Positions 9,437 to 16,631 of a DNA stretch of 64,000 nucleotides are shown here, piece after piece. The DNA is taken from positions 1 through 64,000 of the forward strand of contig DAOPZC010000011.1 of NCBI GenBank assembly GCA_035353175.1. Direction: 5' to 3'. The notes under the pieces were generated by a model. The model saw nothing but the letters and a program-made list of their open reading frames with translations, searched no databases and had not been told where the DNA came from. The stretch is from DAOPZC01 sp035353175. GTDB lineage: Bacteria > Verrucomicrobiota > Kiritimatiellia > RFP12 > UBA1067. A program made the position numbers and the translations under genes. Position 1 is the stretch's first letter; each line of letters starts with the position of its first letter.

Positions 9437-9473
9437 TGGCGATAACGGGAAATCGGGTTACATATTTCGGAAC
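9434..9473 (-). promoter_or_regulatory. Conserved 40-bp regulator site, copy A
   Basis: Read on the minus strand, the site starts GTTCCGAAA and ends TATCGCCATTG, running into the -35 of the GH115 promoter. It matches copy B (12176-12215) at 30 of 40 positions without gaps. Its proximal edge lies exactly 52 bases from the start codon of GH115, as does copy B from its gene. It also covers the presumed promoter of the divergent xylR-type gene. The adjacent AraC-type regulator is the natural ligand; this is inferred. Confidence 0.65.
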
Positions 9474-9485
9474 TCCTGTTACACT
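9457..9485 (+). promoter_or_regulatory. Possible promoter of the xylR-type gene
   Basis: GTTACA (9457-9462) and TACACT (9480-9485) are 17 bases apart, placing transcription start near 9492, only a few bases before the ATG at 9496. The gene lacks a visible ribosome site, so a nearly leaderless mRNA is possible. The -35 lies inside the conserved site A, which would allow autorepression. Confidence 0.35.
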
Positions 9486-9495
9486 GGGTTCTGTC

Positions 9496-10740
9496 ATGAC
9501 GCGCTTGACCAAAAACCGGATGCCGCAGGTGGCGCTCCTGCTCGAGACCTCGCACGGGGTCTCGCGGGCCATGTTGCAAGGCGTCTTCAACTACGTGCGC
9601 GTCTATGGTCCGTGGAGCCTCAACGTGATCGAGGGCGGCAGCAGCGACCAGCGCCTGCCCGACACCCGCGTGTGGAAAGGCGACGGCATCATCGCCCGCG
9701 TGCCGAACGACGAAGCCGCGAAGGCCATCCTCGCCTCGCGCCTGCCCGCCGTGCTCGTCAATCCGGCGGACGCCTATCTCGATCCCCGGCATCCGCTGTC
9801 GCGATACAGCCGCATCCAGTTCGACTCGCACGCCATCGGCGCTTTCGCCGCCGCGCACCTGCTCGGCCGCACGCCCCGGCATTTCGCCTTTGTCGGCGCG
9901 GCGTCAGACCCCAACTGGTCGCGTTGGCGGCGTGAGGCCTTCTGCGCGCGGATTGCGCAAGCGGACGCGGTCTGCCACGACTATCCGCTGCCCCCTGCCC
10001 CAGAGCGCGACTGGAGTGCGGAGCGTCCGCGCCTCTGCGCCTGGCTGAAAAAACTGCCGAAGCCCGCCGCCATCTTCGCGGCCAACGACAACCGCGGACG
10101 GCAGGTGCTCGACGCCTGTCTGGTCGCCGACATCGGCGTGCCATATGAGGTCACGGTGCTGGGCGTCAACAACGACCCGCTCATCTGCGAAACCAGCATC
10201 CCGCCGCTTTCCAGCATCGCGGTCGACGACGAGAAGGCCGGCTACGAAGCCGCACAGGTGCTCGACCTGCTGATGCAGGGCCGGGAAGGGCCGGGGCGCG
10301 TCGTGCGGTACGGCCCCAAAGATCTGATTTCACGGACTTCCACGGCCGACCTGCAGATCGCCGACAAGCGGGTGATCCGCGCGCTGGAGTTCATCCGCAT
10401 CAACTCGGGCCTGAACATCCGCGTTTCGGATGTGGCCGAGCACCTCGGGGTCACGCCGCGCTGGGCCGAGAGCCGCTTCAAAAAGGAGCTGGGCCACTCG
10501 CTGCACGGGGAAATCCACCGCGTCCGCATGACGACGGCGCGCGCCATGGTAAGCGGCACCGAACAGACCTTCGCCGAGATCGCCGCGCGCTGCGGCTTCC
10601 GCAGCGTCAACCACCTCTGCAAGCTCTTCAAAGAGACGTACGGCTGCACGATGGGCAGCCTGCGGGAAACAGAGACTACCTCAGCACCAGCGACTTCTCG
10701 GCGATCAGGACCGGCGCATCGTAGACCGGCACGTCCTTGA
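9496..10740 (+). CDS. xylR: XylR-type transcriptional activator (AraC family)
   Basis: A 414-residue regulator. Residues about 10-275 form a LacI/periplasmic-binding-like sugar sensor (PQVALLLETSHGVSRAMLQG, VLGVNNDPLICE). The C-terminal 100 residues form the double helix-turn-helix AraC domain (VSDVAEHLGVTPRWAESRFK, then FAEIAARCGFRSVNHLCKLF). This arrangement is that of XylR, which senses xylose in E. coli; the ligand here is unknown. The start at 9496 gives MTRLTKNRMPQ and fits family alignment; an earlier ATG at 9436 would add 20 unlikely residues. Its 3' end overlaps the convergent hydrolase gene by 65 bases. It probably controls both neighbouring hydrolases through sites A and B. Confidence 0.85.
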   Translation: MTRLTKNRMPQVALLLETSHGVSRAMLQGVFNYVRVYGPWSLNVIEGGSSDQRLPDTRVWKGDGIIARVPNDEAAKAILASRLPAVLVNPADAYLDPRHPLSRYSRIQFDSHAIGAFAAAHLLGRTPRHFAFVGAASDPNWSRWRREAFCARIAQADAVCHDYPLPPAPERDWSAERPRLCAWLKKLPKPAAIFAANDNRGRQVLDACLVADIGVPYEVTVLGVNNDPLICETSIPPLSSIAVDDEKAGYEAAQVLDLLMQGREGPGRVVRYGPKDLISRTSTADLQIADKRVIRALEFIRINSGLNIRVSDVAEHLGVTPRWAESRFKKELGHSLHGEIHRVRMTTARAMVSGTEQTFAEIAARCGFRSVNHLCKLFKETYGCTMGSLRETETTSAPATSRRSGPAHRRPARP

Positions 10741-12124
10741 ACACCACGGTGCCGCCGTCGCGCGCTACGCGCCCGGCCGGGAACTCGTAGATGCCGCCCG
10801 ACACCAAGTCCACCCACACGGGCGACTTGATCGTACAGTTCTTGACCGTGATTGTCGCCGACACCGTCGCAAACGAATTGGAGGGCGTGCCGCTGCCGTC
10901 CCAGACCGTCAGGAGCTGCTGCTGGGTCGCGGGGTTCTCGTATACAAAGCAGTCGGCCTTCTTCGCGCACGCGACGGCGGCGGCGTCGCCCGTCACGCGC
11001 ACCAGGGTGTTGTCGAAAATCGCCGTCACGTTCTGCACCGCGTAGTAGGCGAGCTTGATCTTGTCGACCCGCTTGTCGGGCGTGGCGTGCAGCAGTCCCT
11101 TGCGGTTGATCTCGCGCCCCGTATGGTTGAAGTCGCAGATCGTGAACACCGACGACTCGACGTCGTGGCCGAGGTCGCCGAGCATCCGCCGCAGATCCCA
11201 CTTGGCCTGGCTGACCTCCGTCCACGGGTGCTTGGAAAGCGCGAACCGCGTCGCCGTCTCGGAGGGGCAGCCGTTCTCGCCCTGCCGCATCTTCGCCGTT
11301 TTCGAATATTTCGCGAGCGTCGCCTTCAGCTCCTCGACTTTCGGATAGGATTTGCCGGGATTAAACTCATAACCGTGATAGATGAACCAATGGAAGAGGC
11401 CGACTTTACCGCGGTCCGCAAGTTCTTTCAGGCACTGGTCCAGCAGCTTCGGGCTGGAACTCGCGAGCGAGAGGCCGGCGATGCGCGCGTCGGGAATGAC
11501 GCGCTTGATGATCTCCGCCGTGCGGATATTGAAGACCGCGATATCGGCGGGCTTGTGCGCCTTGTTGATGTCGGGCTCGTTCCACATCGCCCAGTCGCGG
11601 ACCTTGCCCTGATAGCGCGTCGCCATGGCCTCGACCCACTTGTCCCAGGCGCCCAGCGCCACCTCGTTGGTCGGGAAGCCGCCGGCAAGGTCCCATCCGC
11701 CGCCGCCCTCGTAGATCGGGTTGCCGTAGTCCGTCTCCAGCAGGACGTTGAGGCCGCGGCCGCGCGCGTCGTCGACGAGCCGGTCGAGCCAGGCGAAGTC
11801 GTAGACGCCTTTCGTCTTCTCCGTCTTGGCCCAGCCGCCCTGCAGGCGGACCGTCTTGATGCCGAGCGGCACGATGTACGCTTTGTACTCGTCGTAGATC
11901 GCGAAATCGCGGTCCAGCGTCTCACAGCCGAGCGTCCAGTTCGAGCCCGCGATCTGATCCGCGCTGCGCGGCGTGACCGTGCCGATCCGTTTGAGCCCCG
12001 GATCCAGCTCCGTCTTTGCCCGGTCGGCCGACGTGTCGATCGCCGGCCCGGCCATGACCGCGCCCAGCAGCGTGAAATACGCCGCCACCGATATTCCCCG
12101 CCGCAGATCCTGACGTGTTTTCAT
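10676..12124 (-). CDS. Secreted glycoside hydrolase, clan GH-A
   Basis: A 482-residue protein with a short N-terminal hydrophobic export signal preceded by basic residues (MKTRQDLRRGISVAAYFTLL). It has the retaining clan GH-A pair: acid/base Glu183 in WAMWNEPD and probable nucleophile Glu283 in QGENGCPSE. The barrel opens with LGIKTVRLQGGWAKTEKTKG and an FDWL-like strand, resembling GH39/GH5-type beta-xylosidases and endoglycanases. A C-terminal beta domain follows (about 380-482). I cannot fix the GH family. The shared regulator site at 12176-12215 links it to the GH115/uronate operon, so xylan or another uronate-bearing glycan is the likely substrate. Confidence 0.75.
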   Translation of the reverse strand: MKTRQDLRRGISVAAYFTLLGAVMAGPAIDTSADRAKTELDPGLKRIGTVTPRSADQIAGSNWTLGCETLDRDFAIYDEYKAYIVPLGIKTVRLQGGWAKTEKTKGVYDFAWLDRLVDDARGRGLNVLLETDYGNPIYEGGGGWDLAGGFPTNEVALGAWDKWVEAMATRYQGKVRDWAMWNEPDINKAHKPADIAVFNIRTAEIIKRVIPDARIAGLSLASSSPKLLDQCLKELADRGKVGLFHWFIYHGYEFNPGKSYPKVEELKATLAKYSKTAKMRQGENGCPSETATRFALSKHPWTEVSQAKWDLRRMLGDLGHDVESSVFTICDFNHTGREINRKGLLHATPDKRVDKIKLAYYAVQNVTAIFDNTLVRVTGDAAAVACAKKADCFVYENPATQQQLLTVWDGSGTPSNSFATVSATITVKNCTIKSPVWVDLVSGGIYEFPAGRVARDGGTVVFKDVPVYDAPVLIAEKSLVLR

Positions 12125-12149
12125 CTTGCCCTTTCACTGGTCGGATTTC

Positions 12150-12178
12150 AGATTACGCCACGCGCGCTGTTCCCTCAA
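12150..12178 (-). promoter_or_regulatory. Promoter of the GH-A hydrolase gene
   Basis: On the minus strand, TTGAGG (12173-12178) and TAATCT (12150-12155) are 17 bases apart and end 25 bases before the start codon at 12124. The geometry is identical to the promoter of the GH115 gene, including overlap of the -35 with the 40-bp site. Confidence 0.5.
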
Positions 12179-12215
12179 TGGCGATATTGGGAATTGGCCT
12201 TGTCTTTTTCGGAAC
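12176..12215 (-). promoter_or_regulatory. Conserved 40-bp regulator site, copy B
   Basis: The second copy of the site described at 9434-9473, in the same orientation and at the same distance (52 bases) from its gene. The best conserved parts are the distal GTTCCGAAA, the central TTCCC and the proximal TATCGCCATTG blocks. The abutting -35 suggests a class II activator site. Confidence 0.65.
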
Positions 12216-12242
12216 CGCTCAGCGGGCCAGACAGTCCGGCGC

Positions 12243-12839
12243 TCACATCGCCGCCAGCAGCGCATGCCAAGCTTCGGAGGCGCGACGCAGCGCGACGCCG
12301 CGGTGCGAGATCAGGTTCTTCGCCGCGCCGTCCAACTCGGCAAACGTCTGGTCGTAACCGTCCGGCACGAAGAGCGGGTCGTAGCCGAAGCCATGGGAGC
12401 CTCGCAGCTCACCGATGATCCGGCCAGGGCAACTGCCGTCGACGGTCCATTCGCGGCCGTCCGGCGCGCAGAGCGCGAGGGCGCAGCGGAACCGCGCACG
12501 GCGGTCGGTCACGCCCGCCATCTCGCGCAGCAGCTTAGCGTTGTTGGCGGGATAGCTGCACGGCTCGCCGGCGTAGCGCGCAGAGTAGACGCCCGGCGCG
12601 TTGTTGAGCGCGCCGACCTCGAGGCCGGAATCATCGGCCAGCGTCCACAGCCCGGAAGCGGCGCACAGCTCGCGCGCCTTTTTCAGCGCATTGCCTTCGA
12701 ACGTATCCGCATCTTCGACGACCTCCTCCGGCAGGCCGGGCAGCTCGTCGGCCGCCAGCAGCGTCAAGCCCGGCAACGCGAAGATCTGCAGAATCTCCTC
12801 AAGTTTGTGCCTGTTCCGTGTCGCGACCAAAAGCTTCAT
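12243..12839 (-). CDS. rdgB: Non-canonical purine NTP pyrophosphatase (RdgB/HAM1)
   Basis: This 198-residue enzyme hydrolyses XTP and (d)ITP to monophosphates, keeping deaminated purines out of nucleic acid. Typical motifs are the N-terminal LLVATRNRHKLEEI, TFEGNALKKA, the substrate-loop LADDSGLEVGALNNAPGVYSAR region, and GFGYDPLFVPDG followed by TFAEL and ISHRG. The start at 12839 (MKLLVATRN) is chosen over an upstream in-frame start because family members begin there. It follows the exonuclease gene by 51 bases on the same strand. Confidence 0.95.
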   Translation of the reverse strand: MKLLVATRNRHKLEEILQIFALPGLTLLAADELPGLPEEVVEDADTFEGNALKKARELCAASGLWTLADDSGLEVGALNNAPGVYSARYAGEPCSYPANNAKLLREMAGVTDRRARFRCALALCAPDGREWTVDGSCPGRIIGELRGSHGFGYDPLFVPDGYDQTFAELDGAAKNLISHRGVALRRASEAWHALLAAM

Positions 12840-12890
12840 TGTGCCGTTCTCCTCATTGGGCCTCTGCTGATTCCCCACGCCTACAGCCGG

Positions 12891-13484
12891 TTATTTTCCC
12901 GCCAGGGCCTCGACCGTCACGCGCTCCCAGCCGGGTAGCGCCAGGAAGTATTCCAACACGGCGGCGCAAGCGAAGGCGTCATACAGCGCGTCGTGCGCGT
13001 CGCGCCCCGGGCACAGCGCTCTGACCCGCGCATCCACGCCCAGCGCCGCGGTCACATCCTCCAAAGCCTTGGACGCCAAAGCAGGGAACGCATGCCGCGT
13101 CAGCGCCAGCGTATCGATCCACGGCCCCATCCGATGCAGCGGTGCCAGGCGCGTCAGCACGCTGCGCTCGGTGCCCGTATTGTGCGCGACCAGCGGCACG
13201 CCGGTCACCCATGCCGTCAGCTCGGGCCACAGTTCGCCCGGAGTCGGCGCCACCGCCAGCTGCGCGCGAAGCTGCGCATGCCGGCCGGGCGCGCGCGGAT
13301 TAAACGGCCGGTCGCCTACGCGCAACAGCGACTCAAACGCCTCGTCCGCACAGACTTTGCCGTCCCGCACCCGGACAACGCCGATCTGCCACGGCTCGAC
13401 GGGATAGCCCGCCACCGAACCGGTCGTCTCAAAGTCCACCACCGCAAAGCACGCCTGGTGCGCCTCTGTATAGCGTCCCGGCAT
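12891..13484 (-). CDS. DnaQ-like 3'-5' exonuclease (DEDDh)
   Basis: A 197-residue stand-alone exonuclease. ExoI is VVDFETTG (residues 15-22), ExoII is LVAHNTGTERSVL, and ExoIII is HDALYDAFA near the C-terminus, giving the DEDDh set. Such small proteins resemble the proofreading subunit epsilon and RNase T-type nucleases. The substrate, DNA or RNA, cannot be told here. The start codon lies 3 bases past the stop of the small lipoprotein gene, so the two are probably co-translated. Confidence 0.85.
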   Translation of the reverse strand: MPGRYTEAHQACFAVVDFETTGSVAGYPVEPWQIGVVRVRDGKVCADEAFESLLRVGDRPFNPRAPGRHAQLRAQLAVAPTPGELWPELTAWVTGVPLVAHNTGTERSVLTRLAPLHRMGPWIDTLALTRHAFPALASKALEDVTAALGVDARVRALCPGRDAHDALYDAFACAAVLEYFLALPGWERVTVEALAGK

Positions 13485-13487
13485 GCC

Positions 13488-13592
13488 TTAGCGCATATTC
13501 CCGATATCCGCGTGGATGCAGCCGGAGACCAGCGCCACCGTCAATGCAAGGACGGCCCAACACGTCAGAACCAACACCCGCTTCACCGTCAT
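13488..13592 (-). CDS. Small lipoprotein, 34 residues
   Basis: A short frame with a very good ribosome site (AAAGGAG, about 8 bases before ATG). It encodes a basic start (MTVKRVL), a hydrophobic stretch and a lipobox VSGC, then only HADIGNMR-type residues after the cysteine (IHADIGNMR). It is predicted to be exported, lipidated and anchored in the envelope, with a 10-residue mature tail. It lies 21 bases after the TPR gene and 3 before the exonuclease gene. I do not recognise the family. Tiny lysis- or entericidin-like lipoproteins look broadly similar, but no such role is shown. Confidence 0.6.
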   Translation of the reverse strand: MTVKRVLVLTCWAVLALTVALVSGCIHADIGNMR

Positions 13593-13613
13593 AAAACCGG
13601 CTCCTTTGTTCTT

Positions 13614-14432
13614 TCATTTTTCCTGCAGCATTCTTTTCAAATCCCGCGTGCCCGCATCGTCCGGCGCCAACTGTTCGGCCTGGCTGAGGCACTCGCGCGC
13701 GCGCGCCAGATCGCCCCGCTGCTTGGCGAGATAGCCCAGATAGAAAAGCGCCTTGACCTTGAGAACACGGTCCGGCGCCCCCTCCGGCCCGTCGGCGGCG
13801 CGGCACTTGCGGCACGCGGCCTCGAACGCGCGCTCGGCCCTCGGCAGGTCGTGAAAAGACTGCAGCAACAGCTCGCCGAGGGAGATCTCGAGAGAGGCGT
13901 TATCCGGATTCTTGACGATCCCTTCTTCCAACAACCGAACCGCATCCGCGGGCCGCTTCGTCATATGCGCCAAGACAAACGCCGTCGTCTCGTAGGCCCG
14001 GATGCTTTGCGGCGCTGACCGGCAGGCCGCCCACAGCCAGGGCAACAGCTCGCGGACGTCTTCGCCTTCGATATGCCGATCTTCCTGCACATGAATTTGC
14101 CCGTTCAGCCATCCCCAAAAATCGGTTCCGGCGGCGGCCCCCGCATGCTCAAGGCCGTGCTCTCCCGCCGCATGGCGGTCCGGTTCCTCGTGCGGCGTTC
14201 CCAAGCCGTGTTCGCAGACCACGTCGCGGACGCCGCCATGGAAATACTCCTCCGCCTTGCCCATCATCGCATCGCTGAAAACCAACCGGGCGTCTCCCAG
14301 AATCATGGCCAGAACATCTTCGCCCACGGCTTGCGGCATCTTGCCCGCGCAGACCGACGGCACACACTGCCCCAAGGTCACCGCCAACGCGGCGCCCGCA
14401 ACCGTCAGCCCGACATGGAGGCTCTGCCGCAT
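13614..14432 (-). CDS. Exported TPR-repeat protein
   Basis: 272 residues with an N-terminal signal peptide (LHVGLTVAGAALAVTL). A His-rich stretch lies about residues 64-100. Next is FWGWLNGQIHVQEDRH, then at least two tetratricopeptide-like helical pairs (PDNASLEISLGELLLQSFHD; ALFYLGYLAKQRGDLARARE). It probably acts as a protein-interaction scaffold in the periplasm. It starts 7 bases after the ABC permease gene, so it probably works with that exporter. The exact function is not known to me. Confidence 0.65.
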   Translation of the reverse strand: MRQSLHVGLTVAGAALAVTLGQCVPSVCAGKMPQAVGEDVLAMILGDARLVFSDAMMGKAEEYFHGGVRDVVCEHGLGTPHEEPDRHAAGEHGLEHAGAAAGTDFWGWLNGQIHVQEDRHIEGEDVRELLPWLWAACRSAPQSIRAYETTAFVLAHMTKRPADAVRLLEEGIVKNPDNASLEISLGELLLQSFHDLPRAERAFEAACRKCRAADGPEGAPDRVLKVKALFYLGYLAKQRGDLARARECLSQAEQLAPDDAGTRDLKRMLQEK

Positions 14433-14439
14433 CGTTTCT

Positions 14440-15222
14440 CTAGAACCTTTTCTTCTTGAATATCAGGCCAGACAGCGCAAGGCAGGCCGCCGCATAACAG
14501 GCGGCGTACGCCAAGACGGCGGCGCACACGCCCCAGCCGATCGGCGGCCACTCGTGAACAAGCCGCTGGCGCAGGTCGAAGAACTCGAGGTGCGGGCCGA
14601 CCCAGTGGATCACGTACAGCACCCATTTTCCCGGCACCGTCTGCGTCGCCGCCAGCGCGGCCAGACGCTGTCCGAAGGACAGCATCCCCACGATCAGCAA
14701 TCCGCACAGCGTCACGTTCGCCGAGGCGGTCAACAGCAGGGAGCCCAACAGCCCCAAAGCCGTGACGATCACCAGGAATCCCGTATGGAGCGCGAACGCC
14801 TGCCAGAGGACCGGCGGAAACCAGACGCCTTGCCGGAAGCCCGTCAGCAGGCCGTAGGCCAGATAAAACACGGCGAGCGCCAAGAGCGAGGCGGCGAGCG
14901 CCCCCGAGTATTTCCCCAGCAAAACTGTCCCTCGCGCCACCGGCTTGGCCAGCATCGGATAAATGGTGCGGCTCTCGAACTCCGGCGGGAAAAGACGGGC
15001 TGAGGTGCCCAATCCGATCACGATCGAGAAGAGCCACACCAGCAGCAGGGCCAGCTCATTCACATAGCGTCCCGCGCCGGTGACGCCGAACGGCGCGAAG
15101 AACGCGAGCGGCAGCAGGATCACGGCCGCGAGCACAAACACCACAAACAGATCTTTGCGGCGGTAAAGCTCCAGCACCGACAAACAGATCAGGGCCCCGA
15201 GCTGACGCAACCGGACGCTCAT
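14440..15222 (-). CDS. ABC-2 type transporter permease
   Basis: A 260-residue membrane protein with six predicted helices (for example FVVFVLAAVILLPLAFFAPF, LALLLVWLFSIVIGLGTSA, TALGLLGSLLLTASANV) and the ABC-2 feature FPPEFESRTIYPMLAKPVARG just after helix 2. Its ATG overlaps the stop of the ATPase gene as ATGA, so the two subunits are made together. The exported substrate is unknown. Confidence 0.85.
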   Translation of the reverse strand: MSVRLRQLGALICLSVLELYRRKDLFVVFVLAAVILLPLAFFAPFGVTGAGRYVNELALLLVWLFSIVIGLGTSARLFPPEFESRTIYPMLAKPVARGTVLLGKYSGALAASLLALAVFYLAYGLLTGFRQGVWFPPVLWQAFALHTGFLVIVTALGLLGSLLLTASANVTLCGLLIVGMLSFGQRLAALAATQTVPGKWVLYVIHWVGPHLEFFDLRQRLVHEWPPIGWGVCAAVLAYAACYAAACLALSGLIFKKKRF

Positions 15223-15953
15223 GACGCCACCTCCCCGCCGGCAACGCCCAAGACCTTCAGGAAAATCCGTTCGAGATTTTGCCGGCCGTCGCCGGCGACT
15301 TCAGATACCGCGCCGGACAAGACCAGTGCGCCCTGCTTGAGAATCGCCACGCGATCGCAGATCAGCTCCGCCTCCGACAGCTCGTGCGAGGAAAAGAAAA
15401 TCGTCTTGCCCTGCCGCCGCAGCTCGAGGATCAAATCGCGAAACTGGATCCGGGCCAGCGGATCGAGCCCCGTCAACGGCTCGTCCAGAATCAGCAGGTC
15501 GGGATCGTGCAGCAACGCCTGCGCGATGCCCGCGCGCTGCAGCATGCCTTTCGAGTAGGTGCGCAGCAAGCGGTTCCCCGCGTCGGTCAAGCCCACACGT
15601 GCGATCAGCATTTCGGATCGTGTCCGGATCTGATCCTTGGACATCCCGCAAAGGCCGCCATAGAACGCGAGCAATTCCCGCACGTTCAGATAGGGATAAT
15701 AATAGGCGGTTTCCGGCATGAACCCGATCTTGCGGCGCGTGGCCGCATCGCACGGGTCGCCGCCCAGCACAGTCACGCGGCCGGCGTCCGGCCGGAAGAA
15801 CCCCAGCAGCATCTTGATCGTCGTGGTTTTACCGGCACCGTTGGTTCCTAAGAACCCGAGAATCTCGCCCTGTCCGACTGCCAGCGAAAGCGCGTTGACG
15901 GCGCGCACGGAGCCGAACGCTTTCGAGACACCGTCCAGTCTGACAACATCCAT
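15219..15953 (-). CDS. ABC transporter ATP-binding protein
   Basis: A 244-residue ATPase. Walker A is GTNGAGKTTT (residues 36-45), the Q-loop region contains IGFMPE, and Walker B is LLILDEPLTGLDP; the switch His is in FFSSHELSE. The signature motif is YSKGM rather than LSGGQ, as is usual in ABC-2 exporters of the CcmA/NodI type. It pairs with the permease encoded immediately downstream and may form a three-gene exporter unit with the TPR protein. Confidence 0.9.
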   Translation of the reverse strand: MDVVRLDGVSKAFGSVRAVNALSLAVGQGEILGFLGTNGAGKTTTIKMLLGFFRPDAGRVTVLGGDPCDAATRRKIGFMPETAYYYPYLNVRELLAFYGGLCGMSKDQIRTRSEMLIARVGLTDAGNRLLRTYSKGMLQRAGIAQALLHDPDLLILDEPLTGLDPLARIQFRDLILELRRQGKTIFFSSHELSEAELICDRVAILKQGALVLSGAVSEVAGDGRQNLERIFLKVLGVAGGEVAS

Positions 15954-16014
15954 ACCGCATCACCTCGCCTGCCCAAGACCGACTGCGCCGCAGAAACCGC
16001 CGACCGCGCACGTT

Positions 16015-16596
16015 CTAGGGGCGGATCGCCTCCACCTTGCCGCACGCGTCCTGGAGAAACCCCGCGATCGGCTCCAGGCCCTGCGTGAACCGCGTCGACA
16101 GAAAAACGTCGACCGCCTCTTTCGCCATCGCCTCGCCCCAGATCATCTGCCCCATGCAGAGCACGTTGGCGTTATTGATCGCGCGGCACATCTTGGCCGC
16201 GAAGACCGACTCCACCACCGAAGCCGTCACCCCTTTGAAACGGTTGGCCACGATCGACATGCCCATGCCGGTTCCGCAGAAGAGGATCGCGCGCTCGGCC
16301 TTGCCGGCCTGCATCGCCTTGCAGACCTCGACCGCGCTTTCGAAATAGGGCAACTCCTTCGCCTTGGTCGCCCCCATGTCCGTCACCTCATACCCCTTGC
16401 TCCGGAGGTGCTCCGCGATCGCGTCTTTGAGCGTCACCGCGTACGGATCAGCCGCCACAATGATTTTTTTCACGTCGTTCTCCCTATTCACCTTCGCCTC
16501 CGTCTGTTGCGCCTGAGCCTGAACGACGGCGGCCGAAAACACCGCCGCCGCCCCCGCCTTAGCCATGAACTCCCGCCTTGTGCTGCATTCCGCCAT
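16015..16596 (-). CDS. RpiB/LacAB-like isomerase fold protein with a Tat-type signal
   Basis: 193 residues from the chosen start at 16596 (GGAGAGGGGGA upstream). Residues 1-30 carry a twin-arginine signal (STRREFMAKAGAAAVFSAAV). From residue 43 the RpiB fold is clear: KKIIVAAD, GYEVTDMGA, ILFCGTGMGMSIVANRFKG with Cys107, and NNANVLCMGQMIWG. Two usual active-site histidines are replaced: DH becomes Asp50-Pro51, and the RxHN motif reads CRAINN. RpiB normally interconverts ribose-5-P and ribulose-5-P in the cytoplasm. An exported copy lacking these residues probably has another substrate or only binds. It lies 35 bases after lptD. Confidence 0.75.
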   Translation of the reverse strand: MAECSTRREFMAKAGAAAVFSAAVVQAQAQQTEAKVNRENDVKKIIVAADPYAVTLKDAIAEHLRSKGYEVTDMGATKAKELPYFESAVEVCKAMQAGKAERAILFCGTGMGMSIVANRFKGVTASVVESVFAAKMCRAINNANVLCMGQMIWGEAMAKEAVDVFLSTRFTQGLEPIAGFLQDACGKVEAIRP

Positions 16597-16631
16597 GGTA
16601 GTCCCCCTCTCCGCCGTCGCCGCGCAGTCCC

